DNA from: Limiplasma sp031556335
Lineage (GTDB): Bacteria > Bacillota > Clostridia > Christensenellales > Aristaeellaceae
DNA: 5,908 nt
Direction: 5' to 3'
Assembly: GCA_031556335.1 (NCBI GenBank)
Contig: JAVBTE010000177.1
Location: 1 to 5,908 of the forward strand
How positions within the stretch are numbered: position 1 is the stretch's first letter; every line of letters begins with the position of its first letter. This document shows positions 5,801 through 5,908 of this stretch, in pieces. The translations under genes and the position numbers were made by a program. The notes beneath the pieces were generated by a model. The model saw only the letters and a program-made list of their open reading frames with translations, made no database searches and was not told the origin of the DNA.

Positions 5801-5908
5801 TGCGATACCTGCCACACCGTGCGTTTTACCCAGCCGGAGCTGGCCAGCGTGGGGGTGGACCTGCCCGACGCGGTGTGCGAAACCTGCGGCTGCCCCCTGG
5901 TGAAGGAC
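2897..5908 (+). CDS. polC: DNA polymerase III alpha subunit, Gram-positive PolC type (3' end outside window)
   Basis: The replicative polymerase with built-in proofreading, acting at the fork with the sliding clamp. 1004 residues are visible and uninterrupted; B. subtilis PolC has about 1437. An N-terminal domain (1 to ~180) leads to an Ala/Lys/Pro-rich linker (~182-257) and an OB-fold region (~262-390). The PHP domain starts at ELHMHTNMSAMDA; by eye all nine metal ligands are present: His398, His400, Asp407, His432, Glu457, His667, Cys717, Asp791 and His793. Inserted in it is the DEDDh exonuclease with Asp483/Glu485 (LDFETTG), Asp568 (AHNAPFD) and His621/Asp626 (HRAVHD). The polymerase part shows YLVGSRGSVGSSFVATM (938-954) and a zinc motif with Cys969, 972, 994 and 997. 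The window stops just before the expected catalytic Asp pair (PDIDLNF-like), so that cannot be judged. The GTG start follows AAGAGG. Confidence 0.98.
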   Translation, partial: MNKNDLLRILEETIPALKGKLHVERVLYKKTANKAYISYLCDELVAEKDFLTLEQKLRTLFPGVGVALRIASPGLAGDFVEHIDSYKPVLIDFLRRQSPALSTWIHDVGWTAEEGRILLTCPDEIAVQYFKRNQLDEKLSVAVWDIFRVRLPISLTVCGQREEWVEEMRKRRGFRLPSPEEAVPDDGGIPPWDDDALEAQAASMLAMEPGGKGPGANGFADAGRNPKSAKPLAAGTAKTPAAKASAPKGKEEKGAVLKGRAIADKPVEISELAEDSGIVVVEGIVTGVADPKELKGGETVLQTFAVYDDTSTIYCKAFYQYRMKRGGMGETPIPPSDEEKQRVADQLKQIKNGIRLRVRGECRLDPFQGELCVSVRDLQQMPQKERQDNAAEKRIELHMHTNMSAMDATADAADLIAQAARWGHPAVAITDHGVAQAFPAAFGAAKKHNIQLIPGVEGYLCDLVPIVKDADDRPLSGPIVVLDFETTGLSSSVDRIIEIGAVRLQGGQIVDELSILCDPGVPLKPKIIDITGITDLMLRGKESPAQGMEKLLAFIGGAAVCAHNAPFDMGMMLAECGRMGVSFQAPVIDTLTLARRLYPGQSSHRLAAVCRLLGVSLKNAHRAVHDATATALCLQKMLDTLDKRDHVKTLAQIDQAVSGESMSATHHIILLAKSQKGMENLNRLISEGHLTYYHRHPNMPRHLIEKYREGLILGSACEAGELFQAVAANKPDEDLERIASFYDYLEIQPVGNNQFMIENGSARDVEALRAFNRRIVSLGERLNMPVVATGDVHFQNPEDAIYRTILQAGLGYEDSDRQPPLYFKTTDEMLAEFAYLGPDKAREVVVTAPAQIAAQIGELRLFPKHPKGEDTFQPFWEDAKDNIEGMSWARAKELYGDPLPELIEARLHKELGSIIGYGFATLYNIAQKLVQKSLADGYLVGSRGSVGSSFVATMCGITEVNPLPPHYRCDTCHTVRFTQPELASVGVDLPDAVCETCGCPLVKD

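Noticed and set aside
2876..5815. A 979-codon open frame on the minus strand antisense to polC
   Set aside because: It is in codon register with polC, so antisense stops would need TTA, CTA or TCA codons in polC, which this GC-rich codon usage avoids. Its product is a low-information His/Gly/Val-rich translation, while the sense frame shows full PolC motifs.
1..5908. tRNA, rRNA, CRISPR array, transposon or phage genes
   Set aside because: No cloverleaf, regularly spaced repeats, transposase or integrase motifs were seen on either strand; the coding content is housekeeping plus a GNAT and an acyltransferase.

Overview
The window looks like an ordinary chromosomal piece of a high-GC Bacillota (Clostridia-type) bacterium. 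Three things support this: a Gram-positive PolC-type DNA polymerase III with the exonuclease inserted in the PHP domain, the ispG-polC gene neighbourhood typical of Firmicutes, and AGGAG-like ribosome sites with TATAAT-like promoters in a GC-rich background. I cannot name a species.

Layout from left to right. Positions 1-143 hold what looks like the 3' tail of an unrecognised plus-strand gene, ending in a 32-bp perfect palindrome. A promoter (160-188) drives a single GNAT acetyltransferase gene (241-729). It ends in a very strong, probably bidirectional terminator (728-768). Next comes a cluster of three tandem hairpins (785-857), which forms the 3' end of a minus-strand gene for a PlsC-like lipid acyltransferase (838-1557). 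That gene and ispG are divergent, with two recognisable promoters in the 170 bp between their start codons. ispG (1727-2815, MEP isoprenoid pathway) is complete with all Fe-S ligands. It ends in a second copy of the hairpin repeat (2812-2864) and is followed 81 bp later by polC (2897 to the window edge), which is cut off before the catalytic aspartates of the polymerase palm.

How the genes relate. ispG and polC are co-directional and probably co-transcribed from the ispG promoter, as no polC promoter is visible. They share no pathway; their pairing is a conserved synteny. The GNAT and the acyltransferase are convergent single genes with their own promoters. The dxr and rseP genes that often precede ispG in Firmicutes are not here.

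I do not see a novel multi-gene system. The most interesting signal is the modular hairpin repeat found at the 3' ends of two unrelated genes, on opposite strands but in the same orientation relative to transcription. It supplies the stop codon in both cases and, in the acyltransferase, the last residues of the protein.
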